A stretch of 42,401 nucleotides of DNA from an uncultured Labrenzia sp. (GCA_937911395.1 CALDSI010000242.1:1-42401); one strand, 5' to 3'; counted from the stretch's first letter, positions 16,179 through 26,220 are shown. Notes: generated by a model not told the origin, from the letters alone. Made by a program: numbers and translations.

Positions 16179-18455
16179 CTAGCCACCGCCGCCAAAGAGG
16201 TTGCGCAACAGGTTGAGAGGCCCTTTCCGTTCACCCGTATCGCCAACACCTGCCGGAGGAACGGGTCCGCTATCAGGCCCGGTGCTGGTGGGCGGAGCCA
16301 CCGGCCGTTTGGGCGCAGAAACGGTCGCAGGCAGGCTCGGAACGCCTGGCAGATCTGCCACAGGACGGCTCTTGTGTGCGGAATCCATCACCGATTTCCA
16401 GACTTCGGCAGCAATCTTGCCCCCTGATGCCTTTTTGGTCGGGGAGTTGTCGTCATTGCCGAACCAGACGGCCGTCGTCATGTTGCCCGTGTAGCCAATG
16501 AACCACGCATCACGGAACGCCTGACTGGTGCCGGTCTTGCCGCCGGCCGGCCGGCCGTCGTCCAGCCGGGCCTTCCGGCCGGTTCCGGTCAGAAGCGTTT
16601 CCGACATCATCAAGTTCATGTTGCCGACATCGCGCCGGTCAACCACGCGGCCCCGGCCATCGCCGGTTCGAGAGTAGATCGTCTTGCCGTCCACGGTTTT
16701 GATCCGGCGGATGATGTGCGGCAGGACCCCGTAGCCGCCGTTGGAAAACGGAACATAGGCGGCGGCTATTTCAAGGGGGGTGACTTCGGACGTGCCCAGC
16801 GACAGAGACAGGTTTGTTTTCAGATCCGACGTGATGCCAAGGCGTCGCGCCGTTGAGGCGACATTGCCCGCACCGACCTCATAAGCAAGCCGGGCGGCCA
16901 CGGTGTTGAGAGACAGGCTCAAAGCACGTGTCAGTGTCACAGGGCCATAATATTGTTTCGTATAGTTTTTCGGCGACCAGCCACCGATGGTGATCGGCTG
17001 ATCCTGACGAACAGTTTGCGGCGTCATGCCGTTCTCAAGAGCAGCCAGATAAACAAACGGTTTGAACGCAGAGCCCGGCTGGCGTTTGGCATAGACGGCC
17101 CGGTTGAACTGGCTTTTGGAGTAATCGGCCCCGCCGACCATCGCCTTGACCGCGCCGGCCGTATCCATCGTCACAATCGCACCTTGCGACACGCCCAAGG
17201 CTTGCCGGTTTTCCGAGATTGCGGCGCGAAGTGCGGCCTCTGCAGCCTGCTGGATGTCAGGGTCGATTGTCGTGTCAACGATGATGTCGCTGTCTATGGA
17301 CCCGACAAAGTGCGGCAGGATGTCCATCACCCAATCAGCGGCATAATTCTCGCTGGCGGTCGTGTAGCGGCGGACAACCTTGGCCGGGGTGGCCAAAGCA
17401 TTTTTGGCTTCATCTGAGGTAATGTATCCCTCTTCGTGCATCGCAGCGAGCACAAGCTGAGCCCGGTCTTCCGCAAGATCCGGGTTTACCGCTGGAGAAA
17501 AACGGGAGGGTGCCTTCAAGAGCCCGGCGATCGTCGCCGCTTCTGCGATCGTCATAAGCCGGGCGGACTTGCCGAAATAGCGGCGCGCAGCGGCATCAAC
17601 GCCGTAAGCGCCCGAGCCGAGATAGACCCGGTTCAGATACATTTCCAGGATCTCGTCTTTAGAGTATTCGGCCTCCAGCCAGAACGCGAGGACCAGCTCC
17701 TGGATTTTCCGTTTGATCGTGCGGTCCGGTTCCAGAAACAGGTTCTTTGCCAGCTGCTGTGTCAGCGTCGAGCCGCCCTGTACCAGCCGGCCAGTCGTGA
17801 TGTTTGTGACAAAAGCCCGGCCAAGGCCAATGGGATCAATACCGAAATGGGACCGGTAGCGGCGATCCTCGATCGCGATCACCGCATTTGGCAAATAAGG
17901 CGGCAATTGTTCCAGACGGACGGCTTCGCCGCCTGTATCGCCTCTGTTTGCGATCAGCTGGCCGTTGGCAGCAACGATTTTTACGTTTGGCGGCCTTGCT
18001 GGAACCTGCCATTCGGATGTCGGCGGGAGGTAAGCGGCATAATAGCCAACAATACAAACGACAGCGATGCCTACCCAAATTCCAAGGACCGCGCTCCAGT
18101 AAAGTCCGCGTTTTACAAGCCTGCCCAGAGCGGGCATGAACGATGAACGGGCTTTTCTTTTCTGGCTGCGGCGTTTGGCGCCGGACCGGCCACCTCGGCC
18201 CTTCGAGTTTCCGGACCTCGATTTCGCACTGCCACGCTGCGAGGTGGACTTGGCAGACGAGGGTTTCTTTGACTTCGGGGTGCTGCCGGCTTTGGACTTG
18301 GGCTTTGATTTGGATGTGGTCTTGGCCTTCGTGCGCTTCTTGCCCGCGGGGCCGCTCGGACGGTCATCCGGGCGCAGACGCAGGTCCAGCAGACTGCTGC
18401 TGGATGCGCCGAAAGTCGGCTCAACCCGTGCCTGGCGTTTTGCCCGTGGCGCCAT
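16179..18455 (-). CDS. Penicillin-binding protein 1A-type transglycosylase/transpeptidase
   Basis: Bifunctional peptidoglycan synthase in the inner membrane. Order: Ser/Lys/Arg-rich cytoplasmic tail (about 38-104), one transmembrane helix (about 117-143), glycosyltransferase domain with EDRRYRSHFGID (catalytic Glu) and GGSTLTQQLAKN, then the transpeptidase with nucleophile Ser in SAFK, SLN and KTGT. The C-terminus is Pro-rich, ending in FGGGG. About 758 residues from ATG 18455; in-frame ATGs at 18470 and 18506 would add 5 or 17 residues and no start has a clear ribosome site. The strongly basic tail is longer than in enterobacterial PBP1A. Stands alone, with olsB upstream on the same strand. 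Confidence 0.93.
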   Translation of the reverse strand: MAPRAKRQARVEPTFGASSSSLLDLRLRPDDRPSGPAGKKRTKAKTTSKSKPKSKAGSTPKSKKPSSAKSTSQRGSAKSRSGNSKGRGGRSGAKRRSQKRKARSSFMPALGRLVKRGLYWSAVLGIWVGIAVVCIVGYYAAYLPPTSEWQVPARPPNVKIVAANGQLIANRGDTGGEAVRLEQLPPYLPNAVIAIEDRRYRSHFGIDPIGLGRAFVTNITTGRLVQGGSTLTQQLAKNLFLEPDRTIKRKIQELVLAFWLEAEYSKDEILEMYLNRVYLGSGAYGVDAAARRYFGKSARLMTIAEAATIAGLLKAPSRFSPAVNPDLAEDRAQLVLAAMHEEGYITSDEAKNALATPAKVVRRYTTASENYAADWVMDILPHFVGSIDSDIIVDTTIDPDIQQAAEAALRAAISENRQALGVSQGAIVTMDTAGAVKAMVGGADYSKSQFNRAVYAKRQPGSAFKPFVYLAALENGMTPQTVRQDQPITIGGWSPKNYTKQYYGPVTLTRALSLSLNTVAARLAYEVGAGNVASTARRLGITSDLKTNLSLSLGTSEVTPLEIAAAYVPFSNGGYGVLPHIIRRIKTVDGKTIYSRTGDGRGRVVDRRDVGNMNLMMSETLLTGTGRKARLDDGRPAGGKTGTSQAFRDAWFIGYTGNMTTAVWFGNDDNSPTKKASGGKIAAEVWKSVMDSAHKSRPVADLPGVPSLPATVSAPKRPVAPPTSTGPDSGPVPPAGVGDTGERKGPLNLLRNLFGGGG

Positions 18456-18590
18456 CAATTTCCGTCCCATACCAAGTTGCCGGAAACTCCGGCTTTCCCC
18501 GGTCATGATTCTAGAATGCGGCGATTTAAGGGGGCGTTAAGCCTTTCGGAAATTGGGCTTCAGTATGGAGATTCGATTTACAACGGCGGT

Positions 18591-19517
18591 TTAGCTGGCG
18601 TATCGGCTCGCGTCAGCGCCATAGTAGTTAACATACCGCGTGTTCAGTTCCGAAACCGGCATCACGATCAATACGTCGGTCGTCCCGAACTGATGGTCAA
18701 TCACTGCACCCTCGCCAACAAAAGCCCCCAGACGGAGATACCCCTTGATGAGCGGCGGCAGCGCCCGGAGGGCTTCCTTCTGGTTGATGTCGGCAGCGGG
18801 CCTGCGATTCATGTCCACAAAGCGGTTCTCGACAGCGCGAACCCGCCATTCTTCCGGCGCGAGTGAATTGTGGTGCAGAAAACCCAGCTGATCGGCCATG
18901 GCGTCGGGGTTGGTCCCTTCAATGGACGCACAGCCCAGCATGACGTCGATTTTGTGCCGCAAAATGTAAGACCAAAGACCGTGCCAGAGCAGCTCGATGG
19001 TTTTCTTGTTCCGGTAAGGTTTCAGAACGCAAGATCGCCCGAGTTCCATGAACCGTTTGCCGGGATTGGCATCGATCAATGACTGGATGTCGTATTCTGC
19101 GGATGTGTAGAACCCGCCATGCCGGTCGGCAACATCCTGGCGCAAAACACGATAGGTGCCGACGATTTCGGGCTTCAAACGGCCGAGCTTGTTTCGCTTG
19201 AGAGAGGCGTGATCAACGACCAGAAGATGGTCGCAATAGGCATCGAAAGGATCGGCGTCGCGCCGTGTCGCCAAAGTCTGTGCGTCGGCGACCGCGGACA
19301 TTTCTTCATAAAACACGTCATAGCGAAGGCGCTGGGCCTTTTTGACTTCCTTGAAATCGCGCGCCATGCGCACTTCGAGGGATCCGATACGTCCAAGGGT
19401 TTCACCGGTTTTGGCCGGCATCTGAACGGCCCCGTGCGGCACAGCTGGCAGCGGGCGCATCGCAGGCGTAAATTTCCGCACCAGTTTTCTTGGCGAAAAT
19501 AGGTTCTGGCGCATCAT
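18591..19517 (-). CDS. olsB: OlsB-type L-ornithine N-alpha-acyltransferase (GNAT fold)
   Basis: Transfers a 3-hydroxy fatty acid from acyl carrier protein to ornithine, giving lyso-ornithine lipid. 308 residues with the hemolysin-like GNAT layout: RIGSLEVRMARDFKEVKKAQRLRYDVFYEEM at about 42-72, DPFDAYCDHLLVVD at about 89-102, GTYRVLRQD, and the signature ELGRSCVLKPYRNK at about 158-171, followed by GCASIEGTNPDAMADQLGFLHH. ATG 19517 is the first of two adjacent ATGs. OlsA, the second enzyme of the pathway, is not in the window. The OlsB call rests on motif resemblance; other GNAT acyl-ACP-dependent acyltransferases are possible. Confidence 0.82.
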   Translation of the reverse strand: MMRQNLFSPRKLVRKFTPAMRPLPAVPHGAVQMPAKTGETLGRIGSLEVRMARDFKEVKKAQRLRYDVFYEEMSAVADAQTLATRRDADPFDAYCDHLLVVDHASLKRNKLGRLKPEIVGTYRVLRQDVADRHGGFYTSAEYDIQSLIDANPGKRFMELGRSCVLKPYRNKKTIELLWHGLWSYILRHKIDVMLGCASIEGTNPDAMADQLGFLHHNSLAPEEWRVRAVENRFVDMNRRPAADINQKEALRALPPLIKGYLRLGAFVGEGAVIDHQFGTTDVLIVMPVSELNTRYVNYYGADASRYAS

Positions 19518-19757
19518 GGACGGTCCACCCTTCGTCTGTTTCTTATCGAAAACCGGGCCGGATCATTGCATTGACCGCTTGGATCTCCGCCAGTCTTTCT
19601 ATGCCGGCTCAGATTGCGAATCTACGCTGGCTCTGGATTGACAAAGCCGTAGACCATACTTTTCCGACATCTGCATGACATTGGGTTGAGCTCGGCGTCT
19701 TTCAAGGCCAGCTTATATTACAAGATGGTTATTGGGAAATCTGCCGGTCGTGCACCG

Positions 19758-19774
19758 CTGGCGGGAGCCGCCAG
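19758..19774 (-). other. Hairpin abutting the histidine kinase stop codon
   Basis: CTGGCGG-GAG-CCGCCAG (19758-19774), a 7-bp GC-rich stem starting at the base after the stop codon. No T-run follows on the minus strand. It may protect the 3' end or help Rho-dependent termination. Confidence 0.45.
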
Positions 19775-22237
19775 TCAGCCGGCAGTTTTCATCCGTCCAA
19801 TTTCCGCAAGGGCGTCTGAGATATCGTCTACCGACAGTGGTTTCGTGAGATAGCCCGCGGCCCCAACGTCGGCCGCCTGATCCCGGGCTTCCTGCATCAC
19901 GTCAGCCGTGACAATAAGGACCGGAACTTTAGGGCGTCCGCTGTCACGCTCGTCGCTGCGGATTTGCTTGACGGCGCTTATCCCGTCAAGGCCCGGCATG
20001 TGAAGGTCCATAAGGATCGCATCAAATGCCCCGCTCGCCGCTTCTGCGACAGCCTTTTCGCCGTCCACAACCATCACCGGGACGTGGCCGAGTTTACGTA
20101 ACATGGCCTCGCTGAGCAGGCGGTTGATGTCATTGTCTTCTGCGACGAGCAATTTCAGGGGCCGGCCGGGTACCGCGGCGCGGTTTGAGAGGAAACTGTT
20201 TTGAACGGGTTCCGCACTGACGTCCCACGCATGGTCGGTGGTCTCGGCGTCCAAAAGGCCCGAGAATACCTGAACAAGTGTGTCAATGCGCACAGGGCGG
20301 ATCAGATAGGCCGCATAGCCTGCTTCCCGCAAATGTTCCAGGCGATCGCGCTCTGGCGGAGAGATCAAGACAACAGCCGGTGCCTTGCACCCGCTGAGGT
20401 GCGCCGATGCCAGCCAGCCGGCGCTATCGGAAAGCGCCGAATTGTCAACGACAAGCAATTCTGCTGTCATTAGCGCCTCATCCAGACCGTCGCTGCCTGG
20501 TTCCAGAACCGAGACGCTCGCGTCATGTTGTTCCAGCCGGTTGGCAATCAGTTGGCATTCGATCCGGCTGGACGTGACAAAGACGACCTTCTTGCCGGAA
20601 AACTTCTCCAGGCGCGGGTCTGTGGTTTCGGTCAGGTCTTCCGGGATTGGCAGGGAAACTTCAAAAAGTGCGCCGCCTTCTGAAGCCGGGCGCGCACTGA
20701 TGCCGCCGCCCATGAGGTGTGCCAAGCGCTGCGCTATGGCGAGGCCAAGGCCGGTGCCGCCAAACTTTCGGGCTGGTCCATGATCGAACTGTTCAAACTC
20801 CTGGAACAGGCGTTCAGCTTCGTCGGCAGCAAAACCGATGCCTGTGTCCCGCACAACCAAATCGAGGAAGCTGCCACCTTCAAGGTTCGGACGGCCGTGG
20901 AGCTCGACGGCAACACCGCCGTCATCGGTGAACTTGACGCCGTTCCCGATGAGATTGAAGAGGATTTGCCTCACGCGGGTCGCATCAAGCGTGACGTGTT
21001 CCGGTAACCGCGAATCGATCAACGTACCGATCTCGAGGTGCTTCGCGTGAGCTTTCGGCGCCAGTAGTTCGACCACACTTTCAGCCAATGCACCGATCTT
21101 GACCGGTGCGGCGTGAATATCCAGTTTCCCGGCCTCAACCTTTGAAAAATCGAGCACTTCGTCGATCAGAAGCAATAGGGTTTCGCCGGAGGTTTCCAGT
21201 GCCTCGATATAGGCGCTTTGTTCCTTGGTCAGGCGTGTGTCGCGCAGCAGAGCTGCCATGCCGAGAACGCCGTTCAGGGGCGTCCGAATTTCATGGCTTA
21301 CCGTCGCGAGGAACCGGGATTTGGCTTCATTGGAGGTTTCAGCAGAGTGACGGGCCGCGAGCAGCTCTTCTTCGATCAAGCGGCGCTCGGTAACATCGCG
21401 CAAGACTGTCTGGACCAACTGCCGGTCGGTAGCAGTGTCCCGGACAGGAATATCGATCCGCGAAAACCAACGCTCGCCTTGGGCAGTGCGCAGCCGAAGG
21501 TCGCCAAAACCAATGCCGGCGTTGTTTTCCGTCGGCGCCTCCAGATCGAAAATCTCACCTGCAGCCTTGTTCGCGATCGGCAACTGCATCAGCCGCCCGG
21601 GCTGCAGCTCATGGTCTTTTCCAAAAACATCGTCCGCAGCGGAATTGGCGTAGGTGATCGTGCCGGCTTGGTCGCGCCGGATGACCACGTCGCCGAGCGT
21701 TCCAAGAATACTGGCGTGCCGTTCGTCGGACTCACCGAGTTCCCAAGCCCGGTCTTCCAATTCCTCACAACGCGCCATCAAGCGGCGGATCTTTTCGTCC
21801 TTGTGCTGCAGGGACTGGATAGAGCGCTGCATGTCATCGGCAAACAACCGCCAAACCGCCAAACCACCTGCAAAGAATGCCAGTCCGACCCCGAAGAAGC
21901 GGTTGATGCCTTCTCCGGCGACAACATAAAGGGCGGCCGCCAAAGCGATGATCAGCCCAAGCGTTGCAAGGTTCTGCAGTGCTTTGGCAGGTGCATCCAC
22001 CGGAATGTCTGTGGCGCGGCGTCCAGGGCCAACTTCCGGGGTGTCGTCGAAATCGAATGTTGTCCGGCTGGGCCGCTTCGCGCGGGTGTCGACCACAGCG
22101 CCGTCGAGGTCGATGTCGCTGGTATTCGCGGCGATGGTGACCTGCTCTTCAGCAGACGGATCGGTGGCGCGCTGCTCTTTGTTCAGAGCAGCGTCCATCT
22201 CGGTAGACGACGCTGTTTTGCTGGAGTAACTGACCAA
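19775..22237 (-). CDS. Membrane-bound hybrid sensor histidine kinase with PAS and two receiver-like domains
   Basis: 820 residues. Disordered acidic N-terminus (1-85), two transmembrane helices (about 89-107 and 113-130), a coiled coil, a PAS domain (about 172-285), HisKA with His315 in ATVSHEIRTPLNG, and HATPase with N-box NLIGNGVKF (428-436), DTGIGF (464-469) and GGTGLGLA (493-500). Then comes a degenerate receiver (about 550-660): it lacks the N-terminal acidic pair (VVFVTSSR) and has Arg for the conserved Lys (LIRP). The last domain is a normal receiver with Glu700-Asp701, phosphoacceptor Asp744 in LMDLHMPG and Lys799. TTG 22237 is used as start; ATG 22198 is an alternative. No cognate regulator is adjacent; the signal is unknown. 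Confidence 0.9.
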   Translation of the reverse strand: MVSYSSKTASSTEMDAALNKEQRATDPSAEEQVTIAANTSDIDLDGAVVDTRAKRPSRTTFDFDDTPEVGPGRRATDIPVDAPAKALQNLATLGLIIALAAALYVVAGEGINRFFGVGLAFFAGGLAVWRLFADDMQRSIQSLQHKDEKIRRLMARCEELEDRAWELGESDERHASILGTLGDVVIRRDQAGTITYANSAADDVFGKDHELQPGRLMQLPIANKAAGEIFDLEAPTENNAGIGFGDLRLRTAQGERWFSRIDIPVRDTATDRQLVQTVLRDVTERRLIEEELLAARHSAETSNEAKSRFLATVSHEIRTPLNGVLGMAALLRDTRLTKEQSAYIEALETSGETLLLLIDEVLDFSKVEAGKLDIHAAPVKIGALAESVVELLAPKAHAKHLEIGTLIDSRLPEHVTLDATRVRQILFNLIGNGVKFTDDGGVAVELHGRPNLEGGSFLDLVVRDTGIGFAADEAERLFQEFEQFDHGPARKFGGTGLGLAIAQRLAHLMGGGISARPASEGGALFEVSLPIPEDLTETTDPRLEKFSGKKVVFVTSSRIECQLIANRLEQHDASVSVLEPGSDGLDEALMTAELLVVDNSALSDSAGWLASAHLSGCKAPAVVLISPPERDRLEHLREAGYAAYLIRPVRIDTLVQVFSGLLDAETTDHAWDVSAEPVQNSFLSNRAAVPGRPLKLLVAEDNDINRLLSEAMLRKLGHVPVMVVDGEKAVAEAASGAFDAILMDLHMPGLDGISAVKQIRSDERDSGRPKVPVLIVTADVMQEARDQAADVGAAGYLTKPLSVDDISDALAEIGRMKTAG

Positions 22238-22315
22238 GAACCCTACTAACTACAAGACCCAGTTTAGGTCACAGTGCACAGGAATCTTTGAAAAATCGTT
22301 TCATTGGCAGTTTTT

Positions 22316-22337
22316 CCGAGGATGTAAGTCTCCTCGG
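22316..22337 (-). other. Hairpin between the dehydratase and kinase genes
   Basis: CCGAGGA (22316-22322) and TCCTCGG (22331-22337) with an 8-base loop, 31 bases downstream of the dehydratase stop on the minus strand. It is followed there by A's, not T's, so it is not a standard terminator. Confidence 0.4.
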
Positions 22338-22368
22338 GAGTTTTCAGCACGCACCGGTATCTGCTTAC

Positions 22369-24165
22369 TCAGTGGTTGTCGCGGGGCAGACCTTTGTGCG
22401 CGACGTCCTGATATTTGACCGCGGGCTCCAAAACCATGCCCTTGTCGAACTGGGCCACCATGCTCCGCTGGATTTCCTGCCAGGGCGTTTGGCTCTCGGC
22501 AACCTGGAACCCTCCGCTTTGTTCAAGCTGTGCGCGGCGCTGGGCCAGCTCTTCATCCGATATGAGAATGTCGGCTGATCCTGCTCTTAGATCGATACGA
22601 ACTTGATCCCCGGTATGCAACAACGCCAATCCGCCCATTGCTGCGGCCTCGGGAGCTGCATTCAGGATCGAGGGAGAACCTGATGTGCCCGACTGACGGC
22701 CATCGCCAATGCATGGCAGGGCCGTGATCCCCCTTTTGATAAGCGCTGCAGGTGGCTGCATGTTCACCACTTCAGCCCCGCCCGGATAACCGATTGGACC
22801 TGTTCCGCGAACGAACAGCATGCAGTTCTCATCGATCTCCAGGTCTGGATCGTCAATTCGGTGGTGATAATCTTCCGGTCCTTCGAAAACAATTGCGCGG
22901 CCTTCAAAAGCGTCCGGGTCGTTCGGATTGGAGAGGTAGCGGCTGCGGAACTCTTCAGAGATAACGCTGGTTTTCATGATAGCGCTGTCGAAGAGGTTGC
23001 CCTTCAAGTTCAAAAAACCGGCTTTTTCCAGCATCGGCGCGTCGAATGGTTTGATAACATCGGGCAGATCGGTGACAACGCCAGCGCAGTTTGCCTCAAT
23101 TGTTTTCCCGTTTGCTGTCAGCGCGCCGGGGTGCGGGAGCTGTTGATGTCGGAGCAGCTCGGCAACGACAGCCGGGACACCGCCTGCGTGGAAGTAATCT
23201 TCACCCAAATAGGCGCCGGCAGGCTGAAGATTGACCAGAAGCGGCACGTCATGCCCAATCTTCTGCCAATCGTCATTCGTGAGCTCGATCCCAAGATGCC
23301 GGGCGATGCCGTTCAAATGGATTGGCGCGTTAGTGGACCCGCCAATTGCCGAGTTCACGACGATGGCGTTTTCGAAGGCTTGCCGGGTCATGATGTCGGA
23401 CGGTTTCAGATCCTCATAAGCCATTTCCACGATCCGGCGGCCGGTTTCATAAGAAATGGCGCCGCGTTCACGGTAAGGTGCTGGAATAGCAGCCGCGCCC
23501 GGAAGCTGCATTCCAAGGGATTCGGCGAGGGAATTCATGGTCGTTGCCGTGCCCATCGTGTTGCAATAGCCAACCGAAGGGGCGGATGAGGCCACAAGAT
23601 CCATGAAGCCTTCGTAGTCGATGTCGCCTGCGGCGAGCATTTGCCGGGCTTTCCAGACGATGGTGCCCGAGCCTGTGCGCTCACCCTTGTGCCAGCCGTT
23701 GAGCATGGGACCAACAGACAAGGCGATTGCCGGAATGTTGACTGTCGCGGCAGCCATCAGACAGGCCGGTGTGGTCTTGTCACAGCCAATGGTTAGGACA
23801 ACCCCGTCAAGGGGGTATCCATGCAGCAATTCGACAAGACCGAGATAGGCAAGGTTCCGGTCGAGCGTTGCCGTTGGCCGCCGTCCGGTTTCCTGAATCG
23901 GATGGACGGGGAATTCAAATGCGATCCCGCCAGCGTCCCGAATGCCTTCGCGCACACGCTTGGCAAGTTCAAGGTGGTGGCGGTTGCACGGTGAGAGATC
24001 CGACCCTGTCTGGGCGATGCCGATGATCGGTTTTCCGGACTGCAGTTCTTCGCGGGTAATCCCAAAATTCAGATAGCGTTCGATGTAAAGCGCCGTCATC
24101 CCCGGGTTGTCTGGGTTGTTGAACCAAGCGGCAGAACGGAAATTCGGTGTCTTGGTATGTGTCAT
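22369..24165 (-). CDS. IlvD/EDD-family sugar-acid dehydratase (arabinonate/xylonate type)
   Basis: 598 residues from ATG 24165 (AAGG 8 bases upstream). The [2Fe-2S] cysteines of the sugar-acid branch are in place: Cys60 in LSPCNRHH, Cys128 in [11 protein letters not shown] with the lysine (Lys130) that is carbamylated in this family, and Cys201 in [23 protein letters not shown] and the C-terminal [15 protein letters not shown] are also typical. The start [23 protein letters not shown] and the length are like L-arabinonate/D-xylonate dehydratases rather than IlvD (SPCN, not SCN-type leucine pathway sequence). Dehydrates an aldonate to a 2-keto-3-deoxy acid. No transporter or aldolase partner is adjacent, so the exact substrate is open. 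Confidence 0.85.
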   Translation of the reverse strand: MTHTKTPNFRSAAWFNNPDNPGMTALYIERYLNFGITREELQSGKPIIGIAQTGSDLSPCNRHHLELAKRVREGIRDAGGIAFEFPVHPIQETGRRPTATLDRNLAYLGLVELLHGYPLDGVVLTIGCDKTTPACLMAAATVNIPAIALSVGPMLNGWHKGERTGSGTIVWKARQMLAAGDIDYEGFMDLVASSAPSVGYCNTMGTATTMNSLAESLGMQLPGAAAIPAPYRERGAISYETGRRIVEMAYEDLKPSDIMTRQAFENAIVVNSAIGGSTNAPIHLNGIARHLGIELTNDDWQKIGHDVPLLVNLQPAGAYLGEDYFHAGGVPAVVAELLRHQQLPHPGALTANGKTIEANCAGVVTDLPDVIKPFDAPMLEKAGFLNLKGNLFDSAIMKTSVISEEFRSRYLSNPNDPDAFEGRAIVFEGPEDYHHRIDDPDLEIDENCMLFVRGTGPIGYPGGAEVVNMQPPAALIKRGITALPCIGDGRQSGTSGSPSILNAAPEAAAMGGLALLHTGDQVRIDLRAGSADILISDEELAQRRAQLEQSGGFQVAESQTPWQEIQRSMVAQFDKGMVLEPAVKYQDVAHKGLPRDNH

Positions 24166-24249
24166 CGGCGCCTTACCCTCTGTTTCCCTCACGGCCGAGG
24201 GTGTGAGCCGATAAATACCCGCTCGAACAGGCTTGTAAAGCGCATTAGA

Positions 24250-25818
24250 TCAACTCGCAGGGATCAGGCGCCCTGCGTTTGTTTCCTGTTTCCGGTCCGC
24301 AACAGAATAACGCGCGAAAGCCCAGAGGACGGTGAGACTGACAAGGAACAGAACAGGGGCCGCCGACATAGGGAGCAACAGCGAACCACCGCAAACACCA
24401 CACAAGATCGACAGGCCCGACAAAAACCGTTGCGCGTGGGCGGCGAGCGCAGTGCGTCGCATGGCAAGGTCCTTAAGTGCAGGGAAAGCGCCGATGTCTT
24501 CGGTGTTACTTACAGCCAGGATCGCCGTTTGGGGCGCACTGTTATCTTCTGCGGCCTCATGGACAAATCTCAACTCCAAAGATGTCCGATCCTGTGACAA
24601 GGTCAGCACCAAAGGATGTTGATCGCCCGAAGAACGGTGTGCGGCTTCCGCTGCGCTTTCGCCGGGACGCGGATCTGCAACTGGCTCCAGGCCCAGCATG
24701 TTGGCAAGGGCTTCGCGTGTCTTTTCACTGTCCCCACTATAAAGCCAGGGCACGAGGCCTTCCCCGCGCAGCGCAAAGGCAGCAACACCGGCATCCTGAC
24801 GCAAGGTGCCTTCAAGGCCGAGAACACCAACAACCCGGCCGCCAACAGCAACCCTGAGAACCGTTTTGCCGTCTGCTTCTAGCGAGCGGGCGATGGCATC
24901 GGCGGTGAAGCTGTCGATCTTGTGCTTCTGCATCAGATTAGCCGTGCCGATCACGACACTTTGCCCGCCGAGCAAAGCAACTGCGCCCAGTCCAGGCGCG
25001 TGCTCACAGCGATCGGGCTGCTTGATGTCGACACGCCATTGTGCTGCCAGGTGGCGCAAAGCATCTGCGACAGGATGATCGCTCCCGCTTTCGGCCGATG
25101 CGGCAACGGCAAGCAGTGTTTTGGGTTCATTGTTGAAAGCCATGACATTGGTCACCGTCAGGTTTGGTCCCGACATGACAGCGGCCTTGTCGATGACGAT
25201 ATCGCGGGCTGACGCAACCTTGGCAAACGCAGCAGTCCCAAGACTCCGAACCCCGGCGGCCTTGGCCGCTTCCAGATAGACTTTGTCTGCAAAGGCGTTG
25301 ATGCCGTCAATGAGATAGGGCCAGGAGAGCACCAGGCAGACAACAGCCGCAACGGGTGCCTGTTCGGGATCCACGCCAAGCCAAAGGGCACCGCATAGGA
25401 AGCTGAGTTGGCTGGACGCGAAAGCTTCTTTGAGGCCGCTCCGCTCGCCCCGCGGCGGCAGGACCCAAACAGCGAGTGCGCGCAGGATCATCATGATGCT
25501 GGCGGAAAACGCAGGGGCATGGGGGGTGATCTCCCCGGCTGAAATGAATGGGAGGAAGGGATCTGCAATCAACAGGCCTCCACAAACAAGTGCCGTTGCA
25601 TAGTTCAAGCTCCGTCCAGCCGCAGCTTCCGGACAAAAAGCCAGACTTGTGGCTGAGAACAGAACCGACATGGCGCAGAGGCTGATGACGGACACTGTGT
25701 TTGGTTCTGAGCCAGAATGCGTTGATGCTACGGCGAGAAGAATTGATGCGATTGCGATCAGTGTCGCCCTGCCGATGACTTCCAGTGAAAGAGCCGGCTT
25801 TTTTGCGGCCTGTTGCAT
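24250..25818 (-). CDS. P1B-type ATPase-like protein lacking catalytic motifs (pseudo-ATPase)
   Basis: 522 residues from ATG 25818, with GGGGA 5 bases upstream. The order is that of a heavy-metal ATPase: hydrophobic segments (about 14-32, 42-62, 73-93, 103-121, 138-172), P and N domains, and a final hydrophobic pair (about 463-503). Motifs are degenerate. The CPC-type ion site is SWP (166-167 region). DKTGT is DKAAV (Asp210 kept). TGD is SGD (361-363). The GDGxNDxP hinge is absent, replaced by TLSQDRTSLEL. The nucleotide-binding SDHP (246-249) and APGLGAV are kept. No metal-binding N-terminus. The long stop-free frame argues against decay. Transport is very unlikely; a regulatory or scaffold role is inference. 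Confidence 0.75.
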   Translation of the reverse strand: MQQAAKKPALSLEVIGRATLIAIASILLAVASTHSGSEPNTVSVISLCAMSVLFSATSLAFCPEAAAGRSLNYATALVCGGLLIADPFLPFISAGEITPHAPAFSASIMMILRALAVWVLPPRGERSGLKEAFASSQLSFLCGALWLGVDPEQAPVAAVVCLVLSWPYLIDGINAFADKVYLEAAKAAGVRSLGTAAFAKVASARDIVIDKAAVMSGPNLTVTNVMAFNNEPKTLLAVAASAESGSDHPVADALRHLAAQWRVDIKQPDRCEHAPGLGAVALLGGQSVVIGTANLMQKHKIDSFTADAIARSLEADGKTVLRVAVGGRVVGVLGLEGTLRQDAGVAAFALRGEGLVPWLYSGDSEKTREALANMLGLEPVADPRPGESAAEAAHRSSGDQHPLVLTLSQDRTSLELRFVHEAAEDNSAPQTAILAVSNTEDIGAFPALKDLAMRRTALAAHAQRFLSGLSILCGVCGGSLLLPMSAAPVLFLVSLTVLWAFARYSVADRKQETNAGRLIPAS

Positions 25819-25979
25819 GTTGATCCCCGTTCCCTGTGCTTTCCCGGTCACGCGACGCCGGGTGTCGCTTCGGCTTGAAAATGCAGTACAGGCGATGGGT
25901 GCTGCAATCTGGCGGTTAGAACGCTCTAACAGGGGACGGCTTTGCTCCTTGTCAGGAATATCAATGAATTGGCCGAGTG

Positions 25980-26220
25980 GATTGAAATAAAATATCAGAC
26001 AGAATAATAAAAATAAGATGTTTTGATAGAAAAGGAAATATAAATAGAGAAAATAATAAATTATAAATAGTAGAGTGAATAAAGAAAAAGAAATAAGAAT
26101 GAAATTATTGATCAGAAAAGATAATATTATAGTGCAGAAAATCTTTTTAGTAATTCGAAATACAAAATATTTGCAATAGAATACAAATGAATACAATAAA
26201 TAGAAAAGTCTTAAAAACAG
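25980..26220. other. AT-rich island of about 240 bp in a 588-bp gene-free stretch
   Basis: By hand count only 45 of 240 bases (25981-26220) are G or C, about 19%, against well over 50% around it. The plus strand is very A-rich with repeated AATA/AAAT/GAAA patterns and few C. The gap 25819-26406 holds this island, the promoter side of the pseudo-ATPase gene and a GC-rich part with a hairpin at 26366-26390. The open frame on the minus strand through it encodes only F/I/L/Y-rich low-complexity sequence and is not a gene. It may be curved DNA, a silencer-protein target or a remnant of transferred DNA. Confidence 0.8.
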
